In this document: one piece after another, positions 13,207-20,665 of the stretch
Layout of the letters: the number at the start of each line of letters is the position of its first letter
Position numbering within the stretch: the first letter of the stretch is position 1
Source: a virus
IMG/VR virus record: IMGVR_UViG_3300037109_000145
Location: 1 to 39,927 of that record
Length of the DNA stretch: 39,927 bases
Strand: one strand, 5' to 3'
Position numbers and translations under genes: made by a program
The notes under the pieces: model-generated
Seen by the model: only the letters and a program-made list of their open reading frames with translations
Databases searched by the model: none
What the model was told of the DNA's origin: nothing

Positions 13207-13398
13207 ATGCGAATCACCCCTACAAAGCCAGCCCAAAGCCGCCGCGCTGCCCCGTTTCCTCGGCCCGTGATCGTCGACGTGCGGGCACCGCGCCTCACGC
13301 AAGGTCAGCGCGATGCCATCGTGCAGCTCGTGCGCGACAACTGGGCGGGCATCACCGGGGCTGATTCCGGCGTGCGCGCCACGGGGAGGCCGGCGTGA
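13207..13398 (+). CDS. First late-operon gene, small hypothetical protein
   Basis: 63 aa. Arg/Pro-rich start, then RLTQGQRDAIVQLVRDNWAG, an amphipathic helix. Not recognised. Its stop overlaps the GTG start of the next gene (GTGA, 13395-13398), which supports both. It may be a small regulator, but no motif proves that. Confidence 0.5.
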   Translation: MRITPTKPAQSRRAAPFPRPVIVDVRAPRLTQGQRDAIVQLVRDNWAGITGADSGVRATGRPA

Positions 13399-13649
13399 GT
13401 AAAATCCCGACCAGCCGCATCGACGGCGTCGAACCGCATGCGCACCGCCAGGGCGATGAGGTGATCGTTGTCGTCAACCTCGACGGCGTGCGCCGCGGCC
13501 TGCGGTTTTCCGCCCCGGTACTCGACCAGGTCATCAAGACCGGACTCGTCGGCCTGGCCCTGCGCGGCTCTCGCCGGGGCCCCAAGCCGAAGACGCCCTG
13601 GCTGACCAACTACCCGCCGCTGGAGTTCGCGGCGGCAGCGCCGTCCTGA
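13395..13649 (+). CDS. Hypothetical small protein
   Basis: 84 aa from a GTG start overlapping the previous stop. A beta-rich N-terminal half (EVIVVVNLDGVRRGLRFSAP) leads to an amphipathic segment (LDQVIKTGLVGLALRG) and a Pro-rich end (PWLTNYPPLEFAA). No known family recognised. It ends just before a C/T-repeat leader of the holin-like gene. Confidence 0.5.
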   Translation: MSKIPTSRIDGVEPHAHRQGDEVIVVVNLDGVRRGLRFSAPVLDQVIKTGLVGLALRGSRRGPKPKTPWLTNYPPLEFAAAAPS

Positions 13650-13650
13650 C

Positions 13651-13688
13651 CCTTCCCCTTTCACTCTCACTTTCACTTTCCCTCCCAA
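13651..13688 (+). repeat. TTTCACTCTCACTTTCAC repeat before a start codon
   Basis: C/T-rich tandem hexamers run from the previous stop to within 3 nt of the ATG at 13691. It is the plus-strand counterpart of the minus-strand repeat at 3691-3725. Confidence 0.9.
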
Positions 13689-13690
13689 CC

Positions 13691-14113
13691 ATGAAATTCA
13701 TCCTCCGCCTGGTCTCTGTTCTCGGGCTGCTCCTCTGCGGCCTTTGCGTTGTTTCCGTCGCCTTCGCTCAAGACGCCGCGCCCGTCGTCGCGCCGCCGGC
13801 CGGCACGGACTTCATCACGCAGTTCATCGTCGGCTTCGCCAGCACGCATCCGTGGCTGGTCACCGTCGCCTCGATCATGGGCGCGTTTCGGCTGCTGTTC
13901 AAACCGATCATGGGCGCCATCGAAGCCTACGTTAAGTCCACGCCCACGACCGCCGACGATGCTTTCTTCGAGACGGTCGAGCACTCAGGCACGTACAAGG
14001 CCCTCGCCTGGTGTCTCGACTGGTTCGGCTCGGTGAAGATCGGCCCGCAGTTCACGGCGAAGCCGGAAGGCCCGACTGTCATCGTTCCGCCTGCCGGTCC
14101 GGCTGCCGTCTAA
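13691..14113 (+). CDS. Membrane protein, holin candidate
   Basis: 140 aa. Two hydrophobic stretches: FILRLVSVLGLLLCGLCVVS (about 3-22, signal-like, followed by VAFAQDA) and a second around PWLVTVASIMGAFRLLF (about 53-69). The C-terminus is soluble with Pro/Val at the end. The size, two helices and the place directly before a spanin-like pair fit a holin. If the first stretch is cleaved after AFA, one helix remains. Only context separates the options. Confidence 0.5.
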   Translation: MKFILRLVSVLGLLLCGLCVVSVAFAQDAAPVVAPPAGTDFITQFIVGFASTHPWLVTVASIMGAFRLLFKPIMGAIEAYVKSTPTTADDAFFETVEHSGTYKALAWCLDWFGSVKIGPQFTAKPEGPTVIVPPAGPAAV

Positions 14114-14416
14114 ATGAACCCGTTCGCGCTGCTCACTGCCGGCCTGCAGGCGCTCGTCGCCTACCTGCAGCTGCGGTTGGTAAGCGCGCGGTACGACCTC
14201 CAACGCCGCATCGAATCCGACATCGCCGCCGATGAAAACGAAATCACTGCTCTGCGCGCTCGTGGCGATGACGCTAGCCAGCGCGCTGCTGACCGGCTGC
14301 GCGACCGTGTCCTCCGCGCCAACGGCATCGCGGCAACTCTACCAGCCGCGAGTCCTGCAGCTGAAAGCCGGCCAGCCGGTGCCGACGCTGGCGGGAACGT
14401 ACACCCCGCAGGTTGA
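14114..14416 (+). CDS. Inner-membrane spanin-like protein (Rz-like)
   Basis: 100 aa, beginning directly after the previous stop (TAAATG). An N-terminal hydrophobic segment (FALLTAGLQALVAYLQLRLV) is followed by a charged coiled-coil-like helix (YDLQRRIESDIAADENEITA, then RAADRLRDRVLRA). The C-terminal third is overlapped in another frame by the lipoprotein gene at 14232. That nested layout is the hallmark of Rz/Rz1 spanin pairs. The anchor is less hydrophobic than usual, so the call is moderate. Confidence 0.5.
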   Translation: MNPFALLTAGLQALVAYLQLRLVSARYDLQRRIESDIAADENEITALRARGDDASQRAADRLRDRVLRANGIAATLPAASPAAESRPAGADAGGNVHPAG

Positions 14417-14513
14417 CGAGACCTGGCACAGCGCCGCCGCCTATCAGGATCTCGAAGCCAAGTTAATCGATACCGCCGCCGCCCTCGCCCAGGAACGCAA
14501 TCGACCGAAGTAG
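14232..14513 (+). CDS. Outer-membrane lipoprotein, spanin candidate (Rz1-like)
   Basis: 93 aa. A lipoprotein signal with basic start (MKTK), core LLCALVAMTLASAL and lipobox LLTGC (Cys23). The mature part has TASRQLYQPRVLQLKAGQPV and ends in a helix (LEAKLIDTAAALAQE). The first 185 nt lie inside the 14114-14416 gene in the +1 frame, so the two are translated from the same stretch. Spanins join inner and outer membranes in the last step of Gram-negative lysis. Rz1 proteins are usually more Pro-rich, so another envelope role is possible. Confidence 0.55.
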   Translation: MKTKSLLCALVAMTLASALLTGCATVSSAPTASRQLYQPRVLQLKAGQPVPTLAGTYTPQVDETWHSAAAYQDLEAKLIDTAAALAQERNRPK

Positions 14514-14554
14514 CAGACGGATTTTTGCCCACGAAACACACGAATCCACACGAA

Positions 14555-15076
14555 ATGAATCCCCTGCTTTTCGCTGCACTGCCCGAGTCGGGTTACATCG
14601 TGCTCGGCTGTATCGTGCTCGGGCTTATTGCGTTTGTCGGCGGTGGCATCGCGTTACGTTTTCTCCGCGAGACGCGCCGCGAATTGGCCGAGGAACTCAA
14701 GCGGGAGATCACTTCCGGCAAAGAGGCTTCGGCCGTTTCCGTGCAGCAGCCGCTCGTAGTCGCCGCGCAGCGGGAATTCATGGATCGGACCGAGTGCACG
14801 AAGATCCACGATAAGATCGTCAATGAATTCGCTCACGAATCGGCCGCGCGGCGGCTGATCTACAAGTCCATCGAAGAGCACGCCAAGGATATCGCCAGCC
14901 TCAAGCACGTCGACGAGCGCATCACACGCGTCGAGCAGGCTGCAACCACTCGATCCGCCCAGCTCGAGGCCAAACTCGACGGCAATACCCAACTCACGGC
15001 CACGATCGGCGGCAAGGTGGAGCAGATCAACCAGAACGTCCAACTCGTGCTCAACGCGCTCGCTCAAAAACGATGA
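14555..15076 (+). CDS. Mu gp25-like membrane-anchored coiled-coil protein
   Basis: 173 aa from ATG 14555; a TTG at 14525 is less likely. One membrane helix (YIVLGCIVLGLIAFVGGGIA, about 11-30) is followed by a long helical part with heptad-like spacing (AKDIASLKHVDERITRVEQA, QLEAKLDGNTQL, VEQINQNVQLVLNALAQ). This is the build of DUF2730 (Mu gp25) proteins, which occupy the same place before gp26, gp27 and terminase in Mu-like phages. Its function is not established. Confidence 0.55.
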   Translation: MNPLLFAALPESGYIVLGCIVLGLIAFVGGGIALRFLRETRRELAEELKREITSGKEASAVSVQQPLVVAAQREFMDRTECTKIHDKIVNEFAHESAARRLIYKSIEEHAKDIASLKHVDERITRVEQAATTRSAQLEAKLDGNTQLTATIGGKVEQINQNVQLVLNALAQKR

Positions 15077-15330
15077 ACCCCGCCGAGAAAATCCGTCTGC
15101 ACGTGGCCGTCTCCCAGGTGCTCCGCAGCCAGGGCGATGCCGGGCTGAACGAAGACGGTCTGCTACTGGCCGCCCGTCTCGCTGGTTTCGACGTCACACT
15201 CCCGGCGCTGCAGGTGGAACTGCGCGCCCTGGGCGATCAGAACGTGATCGCCGCCTTCACTCCGCTCAGCGGCAAGCGCTATCGCCTGACGGCGATCGGC
15301 GAAAGCAAACTCGCGGAGGCCGGCTTGTGA
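15073..15330 (+). CDS. Mu gp26-like winged-helix protein
   Basis: 85 aa. A helical start (AEKIRLHVAVSQVLRSQGDA) leads to LNEDGLLLAARLAGFDVTLP and ends RYRLTAIGESKLAEAGL, a winged-helix form seen in the VpaChn25_0724/Mu gp26 family. ATGA overlap with the gene before and GTGA overlap with the one after. Location between gp25-like and gp27-like genes agrees. The role is unknown; a link with terminase or late control is a guess. Confidence 0.6.
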   Translation: MNPAEKIRLHVAVSQVLRSQGDAGLNEDGLLLAARLAGFDVTLPALQVELRALGDQNVIAAFTPLSGKRYRLTAIGESKLAEAGL

Positions 15331-15635
15331 GCACCGATCGCCACAACACGCAGCTCATGTGGATCATCGTGCTGCAGCTGATCGTGGCCGCGATCTGTGC
15401 CTTCGCCCTGGTCCGCCTCTCCGAACGCATGCACATCATGCTGCTGCCCGAGAAACCCGCAGCGCGGCCGGCTTCTCTACCGTCCGACCGTCAGACCGTC
15501 CGACTGTCCGACCGTGCGGATCTCTTTTCGCGGCCAACCCGCGCTCCTGGTCCGGTAGCATACGCCGCCGTGGCGGGTTTTCACCGGCCCGCCGCGGCCC
15601 ACCGGCCGCCCGTCCACCGTCCGACCGTCTACTGA
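15327..15635 (+). CDS. Small membrane protein with repeat-derived tail
   Basis: 102 aa from a GTG start overlapping the gp26-like stop. It has one membrane helix (LMWIIVLQLIVAAICAFALV, about 10-29), then a segment whose codons are ACCGTCCGACCGTC-type repeats (ASLPSDRQTVRLSDRADL), then a Pro/Ala/His-rich tail ending in a second copy of the repeat. The last half therefore looks like intergenic repeat that stayed open in frame. Its stop overlaps the next ATG. Confidence 0.5.
   Translation: MSTDRHNTQLMWIIVLQLIVAAICAFALVRLSERMHIMLLPEKPAARPASLPSDRQTVRLSDRADLFSRPTRAPGPVAYAAVAGFHRPAAAHRPPVHRPTVY
15476..15517 (+). repeat. ACCGTCCG-type tandem repeat inside a gene
   Basis: About five copies of (G)ACCGTC/CGTCCGAC, in the coding sense, inside the membrane-protein gene. 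The same family lies directly before starts at 15635 and 30298 and at 26668-26697. Confidence 0.85.
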
Positions 15636-16276
15636 TGTCGCTCGCCGAACAACTACCGGGGCCGAAGTTTGCCGAGCTGCTCGCCGAACTGCGCGCGCTC
15701 GCGGGCAAGCCGACGCTCAAGCAGATCGCCGACGTGATGGTGCGCTACGGCGTGACGTCGCCCACCGCGAAGGACGGGCGCCCCTCGCCGATGGCCGCGA
15801 AGACGCTGCGCGACGGTCCGTTCAAGCGCTACCTGGAGCGGCTCAACTCCGGCCGCGAAACGCGCGAGGCCCTCTGCGCCGCCGCCGGCGCCGGCGTCCA
15901 TCCCCTCGACGCGATCGAGGAGGCCATGGTCATCGAGCTGCAGGACCATCTCACCGGCGCGGAGAGCGGCGAGGTCGACATCAAGTTCGTGGTCGACCAG
16001 CTCACGAAGCTGCGCGCCTCGATCTCCATGCGCGAGGACTCTCACCGCAAGCAGACCGATCTGGAGCGTAAGCAGCGGGAGACCGCGTCGAAGCTCGAGC
16101 TCGCCGAAAAGCAGCTCGTCCTCCGCGACGAGCAGATCGCGAAGCTGCAGGCCGATGCGAAAGATCGCACCGAGCGCGCCGCCCAGGCGAAGGCCGCTCT
16201 CACTGGCATCAAGGCCAAGGGCGGGATCACCAAGGAAACGCTGGCCCAGATCGAGAAGGCCGCCGGTTTACTCTAA
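15635..16276 (+). CDS. Terminase small subunit, Mu gp27-like (DUF3486)
   Basis: 213 aa. Starts MSLAEQLPGPKFAELLAELR with a helical N-terminus containing LKQIADVMVRYGVTS and KTLRDGPFKRYLERL (HTH-like), then LDAIEEAMVIELQDHL and a long coiled coil (about 130-190). DUF3486 proteins in Mu-like phages bind packaging-site DNA and work with the large subunit. Here it sits directly before the large subunit, its stop overlapping that ATG (TAATG). The ATG is preceded by an ACCGTCC repeat, not a purine-rich site. Confidence 0.75.
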   Translation: MSLAEQLPGPKFAELLAELRALAGKPTLKQIADVMVRYGVTSPTAKDGRPSPMAAKTLRDGPFKRYLERLNSGRETREALCAAAGAGVHPLDAIEEAMVIELQDHLTGAESGEVDIKFVVDQLTKLRASISMREDSHRKQTDLERKQRETASKLELAEKQLVLRDEQIAKLQADAKDRTERAAQAKAALTGIKAKGGITKETLAQIEKAAGLL

Positions 16277-17712
16277 TGGCCGTCCGAACCAAAGACACTC
16301 CGTTTGCCGGCAAGGCGAAGATCATACCCGCCCGCGACACGCTGCTGCTCGGCTATCAGGCCCGCTGGATCAAGGACGACTCCCGCCTAAAGCTCATGGA
16401 GAAGGCGCGGCAGATCGGTATGTCCTGGTCGACCGCCTATCGCCTCGTTTCCAAGAAGAGTCTCACCGATGCGCGGCTTGATGCGTGGATCTCCTCGCGC
16501 GACGATCTGCAGGCGCGCCTCTTCCTGGAAGACTGCAAGAACTTCGCGGCCATCCTCCAGGCCGGCGCGCAGGATCTCGGCGAGCGCGTCATCGACGACA
16601 AGGGCCACTCGGCCTACGTGCTCCAGTTCGCGAACACTCTCCGGCTGCACTCGATGTCGTCGAATCCCGACGCGCAGGCCGGCAAGCGCGGCGATCGCGT
16701 GCTCGACGAATTCGCCCTGCATCCCGATCCGCGCAAGCTCTGGTCGATCGCGTATCCTGGCATCACCTGGGGCGGCTCGATGGAAGTCATCTCCACCCAT
16801 CGCGGCTCGGCTAATCCGTTCAACGAGCTGGTGCAGGAGATCAAACACAAGGGCAACCCGAAGGGTATCAGCCTGCACACCGTCACGCTCCAGGACGCGC
16901 TCGATGCCGGGTTCCTCTTCAAACTGCAGTGCAAGCTCCCGGCCGACGACAAGCGGATGCAGATGGACGAGGCCGACTACTTCACCTTCGTCCGCGCCGG
17001 CTGCCTGGATGAGGAGAGTTTCCTCCAGGAGTTCTGCTGCGTGCCGGCCGACGATGCGTCGGCGTTTCTCTCCTACGATCTCATCGCCAGCGGCGAATAC
17101 CACCTCGATGAAAAGTGGGAGACCGACCTCGCCGATGCCAAGGGCCAGCTCTTCCTCGGCGTGGACGTCGGCCGCGAGCACGATCTCACGGTGATCTGGG
17201 CGATCGAGCGTCTCGGCGACACCGCCTACACGCGCCGCATCGTGGAGATGAAGGGCCAGACCTTCGACGCCCAGGAACACGCGCTTTACCAGCTGCTCGC
17301 GTTGCCCCAGGTGCGTCGGTGTTGCATCGACTGCACGGGCATCGGCCGGCAGTTCTCCGAACGGGCGCAGCAGCGTTTCGGCACGTACAAGGTCGAGCCG
17401 GTCAACTTCACCGGTCCGGTGAAGGAAGAGCTGGCGTACCCGGTGCGCGCCGCCTTTGAGGATCGCACGGTTCGAGTCCCGAACCGGGCAGAGATCCGCT
17501 CGGATCTACGCGCCATCCGCAAGGAGACGACTGCCAGCGGCAATATCCGCTTCACCGCCGACCGTGGCGCAAACGGCCACTCAGACCGCTTCTGGGCGCT
17601 GGCCCTGGCACTGCACGCAGGGAAGTCCACCGGCAGTCTCACCCCTCCGGTCGCCTGGCCGCACGGAGGTGAGCGCCAAACCGCCCGTCGCGAAAGGAGC
17701 GTTGAAGCGTGA
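16276..17712 (+). CDS. Terminase large subunit, Mu gp28-like
   Basis: 478 aa. A packaging ATPase and nuclease. The ATPase half has EKARQIGMSWSTAYRL (about 42-57, the Walker A-like motif of this family), then RGDRVLDEFALHPDPRKLW (Walker B region) and EVISTHRG. The nuclease half (from about 290) has LFLGVDVGREHDLTVIW (Asp about 296), CIDCTGIGRQFSE (Asp about 352) and a late HSDRFWALALALHAG. The length is normal for gp28. It overlaps both neighbours by a few bases, so all packaging genes are coupled. Confidence 0.9.
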   Translation: MAVRTKDTPFAGKAKIIPARDTLLLGYQARWIKDDSRLKLMEKARQIGMSWSTAYRLVSKKSLTDARLDAWISSRDDLQARLFLEDCKNFAAILQAGAQDLGERVIDDKGHSAYVLQFANTLRLHSMSSNPDAQAGKRGDRVLDEFALHPDPRKLWSIAYPGITWGGSMEVISTHRGSANPFNELVQEIKHKGNPKGISLHTVTLQDALDAGFLFKLQCKLPADDKRMQMDEADYFTFVRAGCLDEESFLQEFCCVPADDASAFLSYDLIASGEYHLDEKWETDLADAKGQLFLGVDVGREHDLTVIWAIERLGDTAYTRRIVEMKGQTFDAQEHALYQLLALPQVRRCCIDCTGIGRQFSERAQQRFGTYKVEPVNFTGPVKEELAYPVRAAFEDRTVRVPNRAEIRSDLRAIRKETTASGNIRFTADRGANGHSDRFWALALALHAGKSTGSLTPPVAWPHGGERQTARRERSVEA

Positions 17713-19502
17713 ATCCGAAATCCAAAGCCCGCGTTCTGCAACCGGCCAAGCCCGCCGCCGCCACGTCCGCCCCGCGCCCGCTCACGCTCGCGCAGCGCGT
17801 CGAGGCCGCCAACCGCTGGCGCGAGACCTACAATCCGCTGCGCGGACTCACCATCCGCCGGGCCGTCGAGCTCAGCGAAGCCTATTTTCGCGGCCAGATG
17901 GCCGACCTGCAGTGGACGTATTTCTTCATCGAACAGACCGACCCCGACCTGACCGCCCTCCTGGAGTTGTCCTTCGGCCGCCTGCTCGAGATGGATTGGA
18001 ACATTCTCACGCCCGAGGATGCCGATGAGAAGCTCGCCACCGAACAGGAGGCATGGCTGCGCGAGCGGTACGACGCGATCGACAATCTTTACGACATGTT
18101 TGAACACATGGGCCTGGCGCGCTTCCGCGGGTTCGGCCATTGCGAAAAGTGGCTGGGCGCCGATGGCGAGATCTCACACCTCGAGATCGTGGACCAGTGG
18201 AATGTCGAGCGCGACGGCCTGCGCGGCGCCTGGAAGTACAACCCCACCGGCCGGACCACGAATTTCCGCGCCCTGCCGGCCGAGGCGTTGATGCCGCCCG
18301 AGCAATTTCTCTTCCGCCAGGTCGCGCGGCCGGTGAACCGATTTGCCCTTCTCAAGTTCGTCCGCTCGAATCTGAGCGAGAAGGACTGGGACGCCTTCAA
18401 CGAGATCTACGGCATCCCCGGCGGCGTAGTGATCGGGCCGCCCAACGTGCCCGAGGGCCAGGCGGCTGTTTATGAGGATGCCGGCAAGAAAGTCTCCGAA
18501 GGTGGCACCGGCTACCTGCCCAACGGCAGCGACTGGAAGGCCAACACCGCCGCGCGCGGCATGCAGCCCTTCAAGGAGCGGCTCGATCACCTCACCGAGA
18601 AGCTCGTGCTCGCCGGAACCGGCGGCAAGCTCACCATGCTTACCGACGCCACCGGCCTGGGCAGCGGCGCGAGCGATACGCACGGCGAGGTGTTCGATAT
18701 CATCGCCTCGGCCGAGGCGCGACGGATCTCCGAGATCTGCAACAAGCAGCTCTCCAAAGCCTGGCTCGAAGCGAAGTTTCCCGGCCAGCCGGCCCTCGCT
18801 TACCTGGCACTCGCGGCCAACGAGGAGACCGATACGAGCAAGATCGTCGGCGACATCAAGCTGCTCTCCGACGCCGGCTACCAGGTCAAGGTCTCCGAGG
18901 TCACGGAAAAGACCGGTTACACCGTCGAACTGAAAGCGGCGCCGCCTGCGCCGCCGGCGGTGCCGGGCTCCCCCGCCGAAGACTTGGCGAAGACGGGCTC
19001 CGAGTCCGACAATCCAAAGCCGGAAACTCAGAACCCAGAATCCGCAGTCGCGGAGCCCGATCCCAAGAAAGCCGCCATCGCCAACCGCGCCACGGTCGCC
19101 GCTGGCGTCGAGGAACGCTTCCTCGCCGCCTCCGCCGCCGAACTCACCGCCGCCGAAAAGGCCGACTTCCAGCCGCTGCTCGATCGCGCTGCGCCCCTGC
19201 ACGCCTCCATGGTCCGCCTGGCCGGCGAGACCGACGATGCTGCCTTCGCGGCCGAGCTGGCCAGGCTGCAGCCCGAACTGCTGCGCTTCCGCCAGGATCT
19301 GCCCTCTCTGGAAAAGCAGATCCTGACCACCCACCCGAACCTCGAAGCCGCCTTCAGCAACGTGGTCGGCACGGCCCTCCGATCCGGCCTGGAGGAAGCC
19401 GCGGCGGCCCGGAAACCCGATTTTGCCGCTACGGGCAAAAGTCGGCCTGGAACGCACAAAGGGGCGGGGTCGAAGCCCCAGGGCCGGGAACCGGCCTCTT
19501 AA
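17709..19502 (+). CDS. Portal protein, Mu gp29-like (DUF935)
   Basis: 597 aa from a GTG overlapping the terminase stop. DUF935 features: ELSEAYFRGQMADLQWTYFF, TALLELSFGRLLEMDWNI, HLEIVDQWNVERDG and EKDWDAFNEIYGIPGGV. The portal forms the ring DNA passes through and joins head to tail. The usual gp29-like core ends near residue 420; a Pro-rich linker (about 415-455), partly made of repeat DNA (SDNPKPETQNPES), joins a helical C-terminal extension of about 140 residues. That extension may serve scaffold or maturation contacts; its role is not clear. Confidence 0.9.
   Translation: MNPKSKARVLQPAKPAAATSAPRPLTLAQRVEAANRWRETYNPLRGLTIRRAVELSEAYFRGQMADLQWTYFFIEQTDPDLTALLELSFGRLLEMDWNILTPEDADEKLATEQEAWLRERYDAIDNLYDMFEHMGLARFRGFGHCEKWLGADGEISHLEIVDQWNVERDGLRGAWKYNPTGRTTNFRALPAEALMPPEQFLFRQVARPVNRFALLKFVRSNLSEKDWDAFNEIYGIPGGVVIGPPNVPEGQAAVYEDAGKKVSEGGTGYLPNGSDWKANTAARGMQPFKERLDHLTEKLVLAGTGGKLTMLTDATGLGSGASDTHGEVFDIIASAEARRISEICNKQLSKAWLEAKFPGQPALAYLALAANEETDTSKIVGDIKLLSDAGYQVKVSEVTEKTGYTVELKAAPPAPPAVPGSPAEDLAKTGSESDNPKPETQNPESAVAEPDPKKAAIANRATVAAGVEERFLAASAAELTAAEKADFQPLLDRAAPLHASMVRLAGETDDAAFAAELARLQPELLRFRQDLPSLEKQILTTHPNLEAAFSNVVGTALRSGLEEAAAARKPDFAATGKSRPGTHKGAGSKPQGREPAS
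19012..19045 (+). repeat. Repeat-derived linker inside the portal gene
   Basis: The codons for NPKPETQNPES read AATCCAAAGCCGGAAACTC then AGAACCCAGAATCC. The same AANCCAAAGCCGGAAACTC core lies on the minus strand just before the transposase ATG (about 9735-9760). Confidence 0.7.
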
Positions 19503-19544
19503 AGCCTCTTAAACGGCATTCTGAGCCTTCCATTTCACCAAGCC

Positions 19545-20588
19545 ATGACTCCCGAAACCGCAATTCTCGCCCTTTCCCATCCGGTGGCCATTATCGCCAA
19601 CCGGGACTTCAAGCTGCCCGACGACGGTTTTCTCCAGCTCTTCCCGTTCGCCGAGGTGCCGGGACCGATCGAAAACCCGGATGGAACCTCCGTGCGGGTC
19701 GTACAGATCCTCGATGCCCCGGCCGCCGACGCGTTGCTCACCGCTTTCCGCGCCGAGGCCGCCCAGCCCAATTTCGGCGGCAAGCTGGTGGACTTCGAGC
19801 ACTTCTCGCTCGATCCGAGCAAGGAATCGCGCGCCGCCATGTGGATCGAGGAGATGCAAAAGCGCGCCGATGGCGTCTATGTCCGGCCGCGCATCACCAA
19901 CAGCGGCGAGGCCGCGCTGAAGGGCGGGGACTACCGGTTCCTCTCGCCCGTGCTGGAGTTCGCCTCCCGCACGTACCGCACCGGCGAACGCGTGCGTCCG
20001 ATCGGCCTCCACAGCGCCGGCCTCACCAACGATCCGCGCGCCAAGGGCGGCAGACCAATTTCTAACCGCAACGGCCCTGCCGCGGCGGGCAACAACCAAC
20101 CCGAACCCACAATGAAAAACGTGAATAAGGAACTGGGTCTGGCGGAGGACGCGCCCGAAGCGTCGACCGTCGCCGAGGTCCAGACGATCAAGAATCGCGC
20201 CACCACCCTGCAGAGCCAGGTGACGGCGCTCACCAAGGAACGCGACACCCTCCTCACCGCCCAGATCGAGCGCGATCTCGACGACCACAAGGACGTGATC
20301 GCCGACCGCGAGGCCGTGAAGGCCCAGCTCGTCGCCAACCGCGCCGGCACGCTGGTCGTGCTCGGCGGCTTGAAAAAGCCGGCCAAGAAAGACCCGCCGG
20401 CCCGCATCACCAATCGCGACGGCGCCACGCCGCCCGAAGCCGATCCGGCCGCCTCCGCCGAGGAGACCGCCGCCGACAAGTCGCGCGCCGCCAAGATCGC
20501 GAATCGCGCCTCCGAGTTGCGCAAGACCACGCCGAGCCTCACCCGCTCGCAGGCGTTCCAGAAAGCCCAGGACGAACTCACCGCCTAG
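19545..20588 (+). CDS. Head maturation protease with scaffold, Mu I-like
   Basis: 347 aa. The N-terminal ~185 residues match the Mu I-protein type (ETAILALSHPVAIIANRDFK, VDFEHFSLDPSKESRAAMW, YRFLSPVLEF, LHSAGLTNDPRAKGG). The C-terminal part is a coiled-coil scaffold (TIKNRATTLQSQVTALTKE) with a basic/Ala-rich end. In Mu the I gene makes the protease and, from an internal start, the Z scaffold. An in-frame ATG at 20112 sits just where the scaffold would begin. The gene lies between portal and decoration/capsid genes. Confidence 0.8.
   Translation: MTPETAILALSHPVAIIANRDFKLPDDGFLQLFPFAEVPGPIENPDGTSVRVVQILDAPAADALLTAFRAEAAQPNFGGKLVDFEHFSLDPSKESRAAMWIEEMQKRADGVYVRPRITNSGEAALKGGDYRFLSPVLEFASRTYRTGERVRPIGLHSAGLTNDPRAKGGRPISNRNGPAAAGNNQPEPTMKNVNKELGLAEDAPEASTVAEVQTIKNRATTLQSQVTALTKERDTLLTAQIERDLDDHKDVIADREAVKAQLVANRAGTLVVLGGLKKPAKKDPPARITNRDGATPPEADPAASAEETAADKSRAAKIANRASELRKTTPSLTRSQAFQKAQDELTA
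20112..20588 (+). CDS. Internal-start scaffold form (Mu Z-like)
   Basis: 158 aa. ATG 20112 is in frame at Met190 of the protease gene and starts MKNVNKELGLAEDAPEAS, the N-terminus of the scaffold domain. The preceding 12 nt (CCGAACCCACA) have no clear Shine-Dalgarno site, but many genes here start without one. Known Mu biology and the domain border support it; expression is inferred. Confidence 0.45.
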   Translation: MKNVNKELGLAEDAPEASTVAEVQTIKNRATTLQSQVTALTKERDTLLTAQIERDLDDHKDVIADREAVKAQLVANRAGTLVVLGGLKKPAKKDPPARITNRDGATPPEADPAASAEETAADKSRAAKIANRASELRKTTPSLTRSQAFQKAQDELTA

Positions 20589-20606
20589 CGCGGAGCGCCC
20601 CGCCTG

Positions 20607-20665
20607 CCCTCAGTCCCTCAGTTCCTCAGTCCCTTCCTCCCTCACTCCCTCAGTTCCTTCCTCCC
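20607..20665 (+). repeat. CCCTCAGT repeat leader
   Basis: C/T-rich block of CCCTCAGT/CCTCACT/CCTTCCT units filling the gap between the protease stop and the ATG at 20666, running into it (CTCCCATG). Same octamer as the minus-strand block at 4051-4100. Confidence 0.9.

Noticed and set aside
16387-17280. Minus-strand open frame opposite the terminase
   Set aside because: Antisense shadow of a well-supported gene; no motif or coupling.
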